From NCBI RefSeq assembly GCF_010977555.1, contig NZ_CP048815.1, positions 3,712,501 to 3,776,500 of the forward strand: a stretch of DNA of 64,000 nucleotides, in the 5' to 3' direction. The position numbers were made by a program, and so were the translations under genes. Numbering within the stretch: the stretch's first letter is position 1; every line of letters begins with the position of its first letter. The stretch comes from Caulobacter rhizosphaerae (lineage in GTDB: Bacteria > Pseudomonadota > Alphaproteobacteria > Caulobacterales > Caulobacteraceae). The notes beneath the pieces were generated by a model. The model was not told the origin of the DNA and made no database searches. It worked only from the letters and a program-made list of their open reading frames with translations. Positions 45,633-53,767 of this stretch are shown here, in pieces.

Positions 45633-46496
45633 ATGTCGCCACCGGCGATCACCGATGCATCGGGCCATGCCGAGACGCCGCGCGAAAACGCCGGCGCCGA
45701 CAACGGCCTGATGTCGCAGACCACCGCCTTCCGGCGGGCGGCCGCCCGCGCCCGCCGCAAGCAGGCGCTGGACGACCAGAAGCGCTCGTTCCTGCGCATG
45801 GTCAGCCACGAGCTGCGTACGCCCCTGAACGCGGTGATCGGCTTTTCCGAGATCCTGTCCTGCGAGCTGTACGGCCCCCTGGGCGCGCCGCAGTACAAGG
45901 AATACGCCAGCCTGGTGCACGAAAGCGGCCTGAAGCTGTTGCGCCTGGTCAACCAGATCGTCGAGATCGCCCGGCTGGAAGGCCATGTCACCGACCTGGA
46001 CCTGGGCGAGGAGAACCTGGACGACGCGGTCGAGGACGTGATCCTGCAGCTGCGCGCCGAGGCCACCGCCCGCGGGGTCAGCATCGTCGCCCCCGAGGCC
46101 GGGACCCTGCCCAGCCTGCGGGCCGACGGCCGAGGCCTGCGCACCATCCTGACCAACCTGCTGCAGAACGCCCTCACCCACTCGCCGCAGGGCGGGCTGG
46201 TGGTGGTCGAGGCCCGGCAGGTGGGCGGCGGCCAGGTCGAGATCGAGATCCGCGACCATGGCGAGGGCGCCGACCCGGCCGACCTGCCTCGCCTGATCCG
46301 CCCGTTCGAACAGGGCGGCGCCACCCTGACCCGGGCGTCCGAGGGCGCGGGCCTGGGCCTGCCGATCGTCGACCTGCTGGCCCGGGCAATGGACGGCAGC
46401 CTGCGGCTGAGGTCCACGTTGGGTCACGGCTTCACCGCCATCGTCACCCTTCCCGACGCCGCGGCGCGTCCCTCCACGGCGCGCGCCCGGTTCTAA
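45633..46496 (+). CDS. Soluble histidine kinase (CC_1062-like)
   Basis: 287 residues without membrane helices, probably cytoplasmic. HisKA with His59 in MVSHELRTPLNAVIGFSEI and the same GPLGAPQYKEYASLVHESG linker that DivJ has. HATPase shows TNLLQNALTHSPQGG, EGADPADLPRLIRPFEQ and EGAGLGLPIVDLLARAM. The first 50 residues are a low-complexity leader with a basic helix (RRAAARARRKQALDDQ). Lying divergent from divJ with 113 bp between, it may act in the same cell-cycle circuit; this is inference. Confidence 0.82.
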   Translation: MSPPAITDASGHAETPRENAGADNGLMSQTTAFRRAAARARRKQALDDQKRSFLRMVSHELRTPLNAVIGFSEILSCELYGPLGAPQYKEYASLVHESGLKLLRLVNQIVEIARLEGHVTDLDLGEENLDDAVEDVILQLRAEATARGVSIVAPEAGTLPSLRADGRGLRTILTNLLQNALTHSPQGGLVVVEARQVGGGQVEIEIRDHGEGADPADLPRLIRPFEQGGATLTRASEGAGLGLPIVDLLARAMDGSLRLRSTLGHGFTAIVTLPDAAARPSTARARF

Positions 46497-46537
46497 GGGA
46501 CTTTCCCTTTTCGCCCGGGCGCACTAAGTCCCGCGCC

Positions 46538-46963
46538 ATGCAACGCCCCATCGACGCCGCCCTCGACGAACTGGCCGACGAGTTCGAACTGCTCGGCGAC
46601 TGGGAAGAGCGCTATCGCTACGTGATCGAGTTGGGCAAGGACCTGGCCCCGCTGACCCAGGCCGAGCATTCCGACGCCAACAAGGTGCGCGGCTGCGCCA
46701 GCCAGGTCTGGCTCGTGACCGAGCCGCAAGAGGACGGCACGATCACGTTCCGGGGCGACAGCGACGCCCACATCGTCAGCGGGCTCATCGCCATCCTGCT
46801 ACGGCTCTATTCGGGACGCCCGGCCAAGGACATCGTCGATTTCGACGCGGCGGCCGCGATGGCGCGGCTGGGCCTGTCGGAGGCGCTGTCGTCGCAGCGC
46901 TCGAATGGGCTGAAGGCGATGGTGGCGCGCATCCAGCGGGACGCCGCGGCGCTGGCGGGGTAA
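46538..46963 (+). CDS. SufE-family sulfur acceptor
   Basis: Accepts persulfide sulfur from a cysteine desulfurase for Fe-S cluster assembly. 141 residues; the reactive Cys53 is in VRGCASQVWLV. The remaining fold (GDSDAHIVSGLIAILLRLYSG, LGLSEALSSQRSNGLKAMVARI) is typical. No suf cluster adjoins it, so it works with a desulfurase encoded elsewhere. Confidence 0.92.
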   Translation: MQRPIDAALDELADEFELLGDWEERYRYVIELGKDLAPLTQAEHSDANKVRGCASQVWLVTEPQEDGTITFRGDSDAHIVSGLIAILLRLYSGRPAKDIVDFDAAAAMARLGLSEALSSQRSNGLKAMVARIQRDAAALAG

Positions 46964-47000
46964 GGCTGCGTCGGCTGCCCCCCAAGACAAGCCCCAAGCG

Positions 47001-47375
47001 CTAGCTGCGCGGGACAGCGAACCCCACGGGGATGATCCTGCGCATCCGGCCTTTGCGCTTGTCCTTCTCGCTCGGCGGAGCCAATTCCATGAACTTGGTG
47101 AGCCGAATCGCCGCCTCGCCGAACCCGTATTCCGCCGGGCTCTCGGAAAGCACTTTACAGTCCTCCAGCTTGCCTTCGGGGCCGATACGGCAATCCACGA
47201 CCGCTTGCCCGCCCACTTCCATCCGCTGAGCGCGATCGGGATAGTACCGGGAAGCCATGTCCACCGAGGGCCGGGCTCGCCATTCGGACGGCTTCACCGC
47301 ACGTGCTGTCTCCGCCGCGTTGCAGGCGCCCGAGATAGCCGCGATCGCCAGCCCCAACAAAATACAGGATTTCAT
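47001..47375 (-). CDS. Secreted TonB C-terminal-like protein
   Basis: 124 residues. ATG 47375 opens a signal peptide or lipoprotein signal (LGLAIAAISGAC). The mature part contains VGGQAVVDCRIGPEGKLEDCKVLSESP and FGEAAIRLTKFMEL, the pattern of TonB C-terminal domains, ending with IIPVGFAVP. No transmembrane anchor or Pro-rich spacer, so it is a domain homologue rather than an energy transducer. Compare 31060-31362. Confidence 0.7.
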   Translation of the reverse strand: MKSCILLGLAIAAISGACNAAETARAVKPSEWRARPSVDMASRYYPDRAQRMEVGGQAVVDCRIGPEGKLEDCKVLSESPAEYGFGEAAIRLTKFMELAPPSEKDKRKGRMRRIIPVGFAVPRS

Positions 47376-47455
47376 GTTCGCCCCCATAGCAACGCTTGCG
47401 ACGGAAGCGGGCTAGACGCCACCCGGCCGCCACGCAAGCTCCATCTGTGGCAGGC

Positions 47456-47617
47456 TCAGAAGAAACCCGCCCGCGTGCCGATGAACCAGATGGCGATAAC
47501 GATCAGCACCAGCTGCAACAGCCAGTTGACCGGCGACGGAATGGGGCTGCGCTGGACCGCGTAGAGCGCCAGTCCAAGCAGCACGAGGGCGACGACGATG
47601 ACGATCAGGATGCTCAT
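47456..47617 (-). CDS. Tiny two-helix membrane protein
   Basis: 53 residues, two membrane helices (ILIVIVVALVLLGLALYAV and WLLQLVLIVIAIWFIGT) with SPIPSPVN between. This is the layout of the Thivi_2564-type small membrane proteins. The start at ATG 47617 is taken because the extended frame adds a non-membrane leader. Function unknown. Confidence 0.6.
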   Translation of the reverse strand: MSILIVIVVALVLLGLALYAVQRSPIPSPVNWLLQLVLIVIAIWFIGTRAGFF

Positions 47618-47708
47618 GCCGGTGTAACCGCCGGCCGGGGCGATAGTTCCAGCGCCGCTTGAGAAGCCCGTCTTGAGGATTTGGTGTCCAGCGCCTATCA
47701 GCCCTGTC

Positions 47709-48647
47709 ATGAGCTTCCGCGTCGCCGCCCTTTATCGGTTCACGACCTTCGCCGACCCGCTGACTCTCATGCGGCCGCTGTCGAAGCTGTGCTGCGGCCT
47801 GGGCGTCAAGGGCACGCTGCTGCTGGCCCGCGAGGGGATCAACGGCACAATCGCCGGGAGGCCCGAGGCGATCGACCAGGTGCTGGACCACATCCGGACC
47901 TTGCCAGGCTGCGAGACGCTGGAGCTGAAGTTCGCCGACGCCGAAGCCATGCCGTTCCACCGCATGAAGGTGCGGATCAAGCGCGAGATCGTCACCCTGG
48001 GCGCCGGCGACCTGGATCCGGCCAACAACGCCGGGACCTATGTCGAGCCCGCCGACTGGAACGCCCTGATCGCCCGCGACGACGTGGTGGTGATCGACAC
48101 CCGCAACGCCTACGAGGCGGCGATCGGCACGTTCGCAGGCGCCATCGATCCCCAGACGGCCAGCTTCAGCGCGTTTCCGGCCTGGTTCCGGTCCTTCCGC
48201 CAGACCTGGGACCCCGCCTCCCCGCCGCCCAAGGTGGCGATGTTCTGCACCGGCGGCATCCGCTGCGAGAAGTCCACGGCCTTCCTGAAGAGCGAAGGCG
48301 TGGAAGAGGTCTTCCACCTGAAGGGCGGGATTCTGAACTATCTGGAGACCACGCCGGCCGAACAGAGCCTGTGGCGTGGTGAATGCTTCGTGTTCGACGA
48401 GCGGGTGGCGGTGGGCCATGGCCTAGCGCCCGGAACCCACGCCCTGTGCCGGGGCTGCCGCATGCCGGTTAGTCCAGAGGACCGCGCGTCCCCGCACTAT
48501 GTCGAGGGCGTCTCCTGTCCCGCCTGCTTCGAGGCCCGCGACGACGAGGCCAAGGCCCGCTACGCCGAGCGGCAGAAGCAGGCGAGCCGGGCCCGGGAAC
48601 TGGGCATCGCCCATGTGGGGGCGGTGATGCCGCCGCGCGAACCTTAG
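47709..48647 (+). CDS. trhO: tRNA uridine-34 hydroxylase, rhodanese-domain (YceA/TrhO)
   Basis: Makes 5-hydroxyuridine at the tRNA wobble position. 312 residues: an N-terminal acylphosphatase-like domain ([14 protein letters not shown]), then the rhodanese domain with catalytic Cys180 in [12 protein letters not shown], and a C-terminal zinc-like cysteine cluster (CRGCRMP, SCPACFE). ATG 47709 is chosen to begin [11 protein letters not shown]. Convergent neighbours do not suggest regulation. Confidence 0.92.
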   Translation: MSFRVAALYRFTTFADPLTLMRPLSKLCCGLGVKGTLLLAREGINGTIAGRPEAIDQVLDHIRTLPGCETLELKFADAEAMPFHRMKVRIKREIVTLGAGDLDPANNAGTYVEPADWNALIARDDVVVIDTRNAYEAAIGTFAGAIDPQTASFSAFPAWFRSFRQTWDPASPPPKVAMFCTGGIRCEKSTAFLKSEGVEEVFHLKGGILNYLETTPAEQSLWRGECFVFDERVAVGHGLAPGTHALCRGCRMPVSPEDRASPHYVEGVSCPACFEARDDEAKARYAERQKQASRARELGIAHVGAVMPPREP

Positions 48648-48687
48648 CGTCCGCCACGGCGTTGCGCCCGAGCCGGGCCGCCGTCAT

Positions 48688-48987
48688 ATGTCGGATATGA
48701 CCGAACCGGCCGTCATCCTGTCCGAACGGCAGACCGCCCTGATCGCCAAGGCGCTGGCCGAGCCGCGCCGGCTGCAGATCCTCAAGGAAATCGGGGCCAG
48801 CAGCGACCCCACGCCCTGCGGCGGCCTGGTCCAGGCCCAGCAGGTCAGCGCCGCAACCCTGTCCCACCACATCAAGGAGCTCGAAGTCTCGGGCCTGGTG
48901 CGCATCTGCCGGTCGGGCAAGTTCGCCTTTCTGGTGCTCCAGCGCGACGTCCTGAACGCCTATCTGGCCCAGCTGGCCGAAATCTGA
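48688..48987 (+). CDS. ArsR-family transcriptional regulator
   Basis: 99 residues, a winged helix-turn-helix ([36 protein letters not shown]). A Cys in PTPCGGLVQ is the only one outside CRSG, so no clear metal-binding pair. It stands 98 bp before a short-chain dehydrogenase, which it probably controls, perhaps as a repressor of that gene. Confidence 0.88.
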   Translation: MSDMTEPAVILSERQTALIAKALAEPRRLQILKEIGASSDPTPCGGLVQAQQVSAATLSHHIKELEVSGLVRICRSGKFAFLVLQRDVLNAYLAQLAEI

Positions 48988-49085
48988 AGCCGTCATCGCT
49001 TTTTCATCAGGCTCCGCGCCTTGAATCGTTTCGATGATCATCTAACTATCGAAGTGTCGCCACGAGGCGGCATGGAGAGAATTCG

Positions 49086-49835
49086 ATGAGCAAGCTTTCA
49101 GGCAAGACCGCCGTGGTGACCGGCGCATCCAAGGGCATCGGCGCCGGCGTCGCCAAGGCGCTGGCCGCCGAAGGCGCGGCCGTGGTCGTCAACTACGCCA
49201 CCAGCCGCGAGGGCGCCGACAAGGTGGTGGCCGAGATCGTCGCCGCCGGCGGCAAGGCCGTGGCGGTGCAGGGGGACGTGTCCAAGGGGGCCGACGTGAC
49301 CCGGCTGTTCGCCGAGGCCAAGGCCGCGTTCGGGGCGGTAGACGTGCTGGTCAACAACGCCGGCGTCTATCGTTTCGCCCCGCTGGACGAGGTGACCGAG
49401 GACGAGTTCCGCCGCCAGTTCGACACCAACGTGCTGGGCCTGCTGCTGGCCAGCCAGGAGGCGGCCCGTCAGTTCGGCCCGCTGGGTGGCAGCATCATCA
49501 ACATCAGCTCGAACGCCGTGGAGCTGAACCTGCCCACGGCCTCGGTCTACACCGCCACCAAGGCGTCGGTGAACGCCATCACGCGGATCCTGGCCAAGGA
49601 GCTGGGCCCGCGCAACATCCGGGTCAACGCCATCAGCCCCGGCGGCACCGAGACCGAAGGCGTGCACGACGCCGGCATCATCGGCACCGACTTCGAAAAG
49701 CACCTGGTCTCCCAGACGCCGCTGGGCCGCCTGGGCCAGCCGACCGACATCGCTCCGGTGGCGACCTTCCTGGCCTCGGCCGACGCCGGCTGGGTGACCG
49801 GCGAGGTGATCGTCGTCTCCGGCGGCCTGCGCTAG
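49086..49835 (+). CDS. Short-chain dehydrogenase/reductase
   Basis: 249-residue NAD(P)-dependent oxidoreductase of the classical SDR type. Cofactor motif TGASKGIGAG, NNAG at VLVNNAGVYRF, catalytic Ser in ISSN, and YTATK for Tyr and Lys; PGGTETEGV follows. The ribosome binding site GGAGAGAATTCG precedes ATG 49086. It likely acts on small alcohols or 3-oxo substrates; family members are often named glucose or 3-oxoacyl reductases, so the substrate is open. Confidence 0.9.
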   Translation: MSKLSGKTAVVTGASKGIGAGVAKALAAEGAAVVVNYATSREGADKVVAEIVAAGGKAVAVQGDVSKGADVTRLFAEAKAAFGAVDVLVNNAGVYRFAPLDEVTEDEFRRQFDTNVLGLLLASQEAARQFGPLGGSIINISSNAVELNLPTASVYTATKASVNAITRILAKELGPRNIRVNAISPGGTETEGVHDAGIIGTDFEKHLVSQTPLGRLGQPTDIAPVATFLASADAGWVTGEVIVVSGGLR

Positions 49836-49846
49836 CGACCGACGCC

Positions 49847-49881
49847 GCCCTCGTCGCCGGGATCGCCCCGGCGGCGAGGGC
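49847..49881 (+). terminator. Hairpin after the short-chain dehydrogenase
   Basis: Arms GCCCTCGTCGCCGG and CCGGCGGCGAGGGC pair with one mismatch, separated by GATCGCC. No T-run follows. It is placed just after the stop codon, so it is a plausible transcription terminator or mRNA end-protecting stem. Confidence 0.5.
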
Positions 49882-49943
49882 CGTGCGGGATCAACCCCGC
49901 CGGCCCCGCGTTATCGAAGCTTCCACTTTCCAAGGAGCTTCCC

Positions 49944-50270
49944 ATGGCCGCCTACGACGCCTCCTACGGCACGCCCGCCCAAGCGCGGCAGGGTCTGCTG
50001 TCCACGCTCTCCGACAAGGTCTCGGGCCTGTTCCAGAAGACGCCCGCCGACCCCTATGCGGTCTCGCCGCCGGCCGACTACGCGCTGAGACCCGACGCCC
50101 AGGGCAAGATCACCCTGGCGGGCCGCAAGGTCCCGGTCGCCCTGGCCGTGCTCGGGGCCGGCGCGGTGGCCGTGCTGCTGCTCAACCGCCGCACGCGCGG
50201 TCCGGCCATCGCCGCGGCCACCACCGCCTGGAGCTTCCTGGGCAGCAAGCTGCCGGTCCGTCCGCACTGA
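49944..50270 (+). CDS. Small membrane protein of unknown function
   Basis: 108 residues. The N-terminal half is soluble (PAQARQGLLSTLSDKVSGLFQKTP), followed by one membrane helix (ALAVLGAGAVAVLLL) and a short basic tail. It starts with ATG after AAGGAGC. It precedes a four-helix-bundle stress protein; co-expression is likely because the gap is only 110 bp. Confidence 0.6.
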   Translation: MAAYDASYGTPAQARQGLLSTLSDKVSGLFQKTPADPYAVSPPADYALRPDAQGKITLAGRKVPVALAVLGAGAVAVLLLNRRTRGPAIAAATTAWSFLGSKLPVRPH

Positions 50271-50380
50271 AAGCTCCGCTGAAGCCCCGCATCGAACCTT
50301 TCGCGGCCGGCCCGCGTTAGGCCGGTCCCCCCTCCACGGCCGACCGGCGCCAGGCCGGTCCTCTTTCACGGAGAGCCTTC

Positions 50381-50833
50381 ATGCCCCACACCAACGAAGA
50401 CCACATCAAGCTCGTCAACAGCTTGGTCGAGACCACCATCGACAGCGCCGACGGCTATGCGGAAGCCGCCAAGGACGCCGACGGCGTCCGCTTCAAGACC
50501 CTGTTCCAGCAACGGGCCCAGGAACGCCGCTCGGTGGCCTCGGAGCTGCAGGACGAGGTCCGCCGGCTGGGCGGCGAGGCCAAGGACGACGGCACCATCC
50601 TGGCCGCCGCCCACCGCGCCTTCGTCAATCTCAAGGACAGCCTGACCAAGGGCGACGAGGCCGTGGTCAACGAGGTCGAGTCCGGCGAGGACTATATCAA
50701 GGCTAAGTTCGAAAAGGCCCTCCAGGACAGCGACGTCCAGCCCCAGACCCGCGCGGCGATCGAAAAGGCCTGGACCTCGGTCAAGTCCGGCCACGACCAG
50801 ATGCGCGACATCAAGCACATGCTGAAGCACTAG
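50381..50833 (+). CDS. PA2169-family four-helix-bundle protein (DUF2383)
   Basis: 150 residues, soluble, helical. The ferritin-like bundle pattern NSLVETTIDSADGYAEAAKDAD and LFQQRAQERRSVASELQDEV is typical of PA2169-type proteins; the closing GHDQMRDIKHMLKH is also family-like. Metal binding is not certain. Stress association is inferred from relatives. Confidence 0.82.
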   Translation: MPHTNEDHIKLVNSLVETTIDSADGYAEAAKDADGVRFKTLFQQRAQERRSVASELQDEVRRLGGEAKDDGTILAAAHRAFVNLKDSLTKGDEAVVNEVESGEDYIKAKFEKALQDSDVQPQTRAAIEKAWTSVKSGHDQMRDIKHMLKH

Positions 50834-50865
50834 GTCTTAGTCGGAGCATTTCAATTTCTGGCTCT

Positions 50866-50979
50866 TCCCTCCCCTTCATGGGGAGGGGGGACCAGCGAAG
50901 CTGGTGGGTGGGGTCTGCCGAGTCACCAAGCCCCACCCGACCTCCTTCGGAGGCCACCCTCCCCATGAAGGGGAGGGAA
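50866..50979. repeat. Palindromic element near 51 kb
   Basis: Arms CCCTCCCCTTCATGGGGAGG (from about 50868) and CCTCCCCATGAAGGGGAGGG (to about 50977) are inverse complements flanking a short hairpin-rich centre (ACCAGCGAAGCTGGT, CCTCCTTCGGAGG). It separates convergent genes. Confidence 0.75.
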
Positions 50980-50989
50980 AGGCGTCTGT

Positions 50990-51700
50990 TCAAACCATCC
51001 GGTAGTGCATCGCCAGCCGCTGCAGCGCCAGCTTCAGCACCGTCTTGCCCGCCCGCCTGGGCAGCTTCAGTTCGCGTTCGGCGACCTGCAGGGCCGTTTC
51101 CGCTAGGCACACCCGCTCCAGCATCTCCCGCAGGCCGGGGCCGACCGCCGCCAGGGCCGCGGCGATCCGGTCCTTGGCCGCCCTGGCCCGGAGCGCCGGT
51201 TCCGGCCCCTGGCCGCTACCGCTTCCGCGCGGCTGGGCGTCCCAGTTCATGGTCAGGTGGCCGACCGTGCCGGCCTTCTGGAAATCCTCGCGCAACCGCT
51301 CGCCGGCGCAGATCTCCACCGGCTCCAGCCCGCCGCGCCGAGCCAGCCAGGCCAGGGGCGACTCGCCGAGATTGGCCTTGAGCACCACGTGCTCGCTGCT
51401 GCCCTCGATCACCACGCGCTCGCCCTCGATCACCCCCGGACGTCCCGGCGGCGGGCTCGGCGGGGCCAGCGGCTTGACCAGCCGCCAGCCGCCTTCCCGG
51501 CGCGGAGCCAGGGCGCCGTCGCGGGCCAGCACGCGGAAGGCGGCCTCGTCCACGGTCAGCATGGCCGCGCGGCGTGGTCCGAACCGGACCACATAGCCCA
51601 GACCCTTGACCTCGATCAGCGCCCCTGGCCGCCGCAGCAGCCGCTCGGCGCGGGCGGCCAGGCGCTCGGCCTCCAGCGCCCGCTCGAACGCGGCGCTCAT
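50990..51700 (-). CDS. DUF6456 domain protein, coupled to a DnaA-like gene
   Basis: 236 residues. An N-terminal Arg-rich helical part, then an IEG-repeat core (RPGVIEGERVVIEGSSEHVV) and a C-terminal helix-rich DUF6456-like part (AAKDRIAAALAAVGPGLREMLERVCL). Its ATG overlaps the upstream gene's stop (ATGA at 51697-51700). DUF6456 proteins are alphaproteobacterial and of unknown role. The pairing suggests they act together, perhaps on DNA. Confidence 0.75.
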   Translation of the reverse strand: MSAAFERALEAERLAARAERLLRRPGALIEVKGLGYVVRFGPRRAAMLTVDEAAFRVLARDGALAPRREGGWRLVKPLAPPSPPPGRPGVIEGERVVIEGSSEHVVLKANLGESPLAWLARRGGLEPVEICAGERLREDFQKAGTVGHLTMNWDAQPRGSGSGQGPEPALRARAAKDRIAAALAAVGPGLREMLERVCLAETALQVAERELKLPRRAGKTVLKLALQRLAMHYRMV

Positions 51701-52095
51701 CGTCCCAAGCCTTGTTCGATACCGATCTGGGTCAGTTCGGGGATGGTGTCGGGCGCCTGTTTCACGCAGGCCTCCAGCACGCTCATCCGGGCGTCGAAGT
51801 CGGCGTTCTCGCGCATGTCCTCGATGCGCGTACAGGCGTAGCCGCAGGTGCTGCGGTCGCGGTTGAAGGCGAAGGCCACCCGGATCAGCGGCCAGTTGAA
51901 ATTGACATGCGCCAGATAGATGGCGATCTGCCGGGCTCGCGCCGCCGCCTTGCTGGTGCGCTTGGCCGAGGCGATGTCGGACGGCGAAACCCCGGTGGCC
52001 AGGGCCACGGCGTGGGTGATGAACGCGGCCGTCAACCGGTCGCGGCGCGGGTCGGGCGAGATCGCCCACAGATCCTCGAGAGCTTGAGCCAGCAT
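51697..52095 (-). CDS. Stand-alone DnaA domain IV-like DNA-binding protein
   Basis: 132 residues that align with the C-terminal DNA-binding domain of DnaA: THAVALATGVSPSDIASAKR, then KAAARARQIAIYLAHVNFNW (the basic loop and helix), and RDRSTCGYACTRIEDM as the DnaA-box recognition helix, where DHTT of true DnaA is replaced by DRST. No AAA+ domain is present. It is therefore not an initiator but could compete for or read DnaA-like sites. Coupled by a 4-base overlap to the DUF6456 gene. Confidence 0.8.
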   Translation of the reverse strand: MLAQALEDLWAISPDPRRDRLTAAFITHAVALATGVSPSDIASAKRTSKAAARARQIAIYLAHVNFNWPLIRVAFAFNRDRSTCGYACTRIEDMRENADFDARMSVLEACVKQAPDTIPELTQIGIEQGLGR

Positions 52096-52237
52096 CGGCT
52101 TCCCCCTGCGAAACGGCGTCCCCGTGACGCCCTTCGACCCTGAGTCTAGGTCGATATTCCGGCAGTGAGGATAACTTTCCTATTACGCGCGTCTAGTAGG
52201 AATATAAACCTTTGATTGCGTTGAGGCCGACCGCTCT

Positions 52238-53167
52238 CTATCCCCGCGACCAAACGGGCATAGAGGGCGGCGGGATGATCGCGCCCTTGCAGGCGACCAC
52301 CGCCGCGGCGAGGTCGTGGCCCCGCGAAACGGCGGTCTCGACGGGCAGGCCGGCCAGGCGCGAGGACAGGTAGGCGGCGTTGAAGCTGTCGCCCGCGCCG
52401 GTGGTGTCCAGAGCCTTGACCCTGACCGGTGCGGGCGTGGCGATCCGCCCTTCGGGGGTATGGACATTGACCGCATGGCTCTCGTCCCGCGCCACCACCT
52501 CGGCCCCAAACCCGGTTCCTGGAGCGGCCCATTCGACGGCCAGGTCCTCGGCCTCGCGACCGTACAGCGGGCGGCTGTCCTCGCTGCTCAGCGACACGTA
52601 ACGGCACGCGGGCACGACGCCGTCCAGGGCTTCCCGCGCCGCCTCGGGACTGGCCCACAGGGCCGGGCGATAATTGAAGTCCAGGGCCACGGCCACGCCC
52701 AGGGAATGGACATAGGCGAGGATGTCCTTCAGCCGCGCCCGGCCGATGTCGCCGATCACCGCCAGGGTGACGCCCGACAGATAGACCAGGTCGCTGGCCT
52801 TGGCGGCGGCGATCAGCTGGTCGGCGGTGTGCTGCGAGAACAGGTCGCGGATCGGGGCCCGCTCGCGCCAGTAGTGGAATTTCCGCTCGCCGCTGTCGTC
52901 CAGCACGATGGCGTAGAGGCCCGGCAGGCGGTTCTCGGCCTCGCGCACCAGGCGGGTGTCCAGCCCCTCGCGGCGCATGGCGGCCAGGGCGCCGTCGCTG
53001 AACGGGTCGCCCTTGCCCAGGGCCGTGCAGTAGGCGACCGCGTCGCCCAGCCGCGCCATGTAGACGGCGGTATTGAACGTGTCGCCGGCGAACCCCATCC
53101 GGTGCAGCCCCTCGCCCTCCGGCGACAGCTCGACCATGCATTCGCCCAGGACGGTGATGCGCGCCAT
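52238..53167 (-). CDS. kdgK: 2-dehydro-3-deoxygluconokinase, PfkB family
   Basis: 309 residues, phosphorylates KDG on the Entner-Doudoroff route. Early motif GFAGDTFNTAVYMARLG, and the PfkB signature with catalytic Asp: DTTGAGDSFNAAYLS. RERAPIRDLF is typical of the KDG-kinase group. The gene stands after a tautomerase gene on the same strand, 87 bp away; no other sugar genes adjoin it. Confidence 0.88.
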   Translation of the reverse strand: MARITVLGECMVELSPEGEGLHRMGFAGDTFNTAVYMARLGDAVAYCTALGKGDPFSDGALAAMRREGLDTRLVREAENRLPGLYAIVLDDSGERKFHYWRERAPIRDLFSQHTADQLIAAAKASDLVYLSGVTLAVIGDIGRARLKDILAYVHSLGVAVALDFNYRPALWASPEAAREALDGVVPACRYVSLSSEDSRPLYGREAEDLAVEWAAPGTGFGAEVVARDESHAVNVHTPEGRIATPAPVRVKALDTTGAGDSFNAAYLSSRLAGLPVETAVSRGHDLAAAVVACKGAIIPPPSMPVWSRG

Positions 53168-53254
53168 GTGGTGGGGTCCCCTTGTTTAGCGGGGTGATAG
53201 GGGGTTTTGACGGCGGGTTCCAGGCGCGGTGCTTTCGCCCGAAGCCCGGAACGC

Positions 53255-53674
53255 CTATCGTCCCGCCGCGCCCGCCAGCACCTTTTCGACATAGCGACGC
53301 TCCTGCGTCACGCCGCCGAAGCCGTAACTGTCGGCGAAGACCTCTTCCACATAGCCGTAGCTCTCCGGGTGCAGATCGCCCAACAGGTCGCCCATCGCCT
53401 CGAACAGGGCGGAGAGGAACTGCGCCTTCTCGTCCTTCGTGTTCGTGCCGTCCACGACCTTCACCGATAGCCAGTAGCTCGCCTTGTCCTGATCCAGCAG
53501 CGAACGGCCGGCCACGAACCAGACGGCGGGGTTCACCCGCTCGACGATCACGGCCGTGACCTCGGCGGGCTTGCGCAGGATGCGACTGACGAGGTCGACG
53601 ACCCGGTGGGCCACCTTTTGCTCCAGATCGGACATGTCGCGCGTCGGGGCGACGTGAACGGTGATGATCGGCAT
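53255..53674 (-). CDS. Tautomerase-family protein, MIF/4-OT-like
   Basis: 139 residues. After Met comes Pro, the family catalytic residue (MPIITVHVAP). The start at 53674 is chosen for this reason and the ribosome binding site AGGAGG just upstream. The rest contains VIVERVNPAVWFVAGRSL and is about twice the 4-oxalocrotonate tautomerase length, so it is a fused-domain or long subgroup member. The divergent LysR gene may regulate it. Confidence 0.82.
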   Translation of the reverse strand: MPIITVHVAPTRDMSDLEQKVAHRVVDLVSRILRKPAEVTAVIVERVNPAVWFVAGRSLLDQDKASYWLSVKVVDGTNTKDEKAQFLSALFEAMGDLLGDLHPESYGYVEEVFADSYGFGGVTQERRYVEKVLAGAAGR

Positions 53675-53732
53675 TCGAACCTCCTGATGGGCTGGGGTGG
53701 ACCAAATATGAGGGACGCCATACATTCCACAA

Positions 53733-53749
53733 CGACATTTAAATTGTCG
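53733..53749. promoter_or_regulatory. Near-palindromic site, probable LysR operator
   Basis: CGACATTTAAATTGTCG is close to a perfect inverted repeat and lies in the 93-bp gap between the tautomerase gene and the LysR gene. T-N11-A can be read within it, as LysR regulators require. Function is inferred from placement and shape. Confidence 0.55.
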
Positions 53750-53767
53750 CAATGATTACGAATTGGA

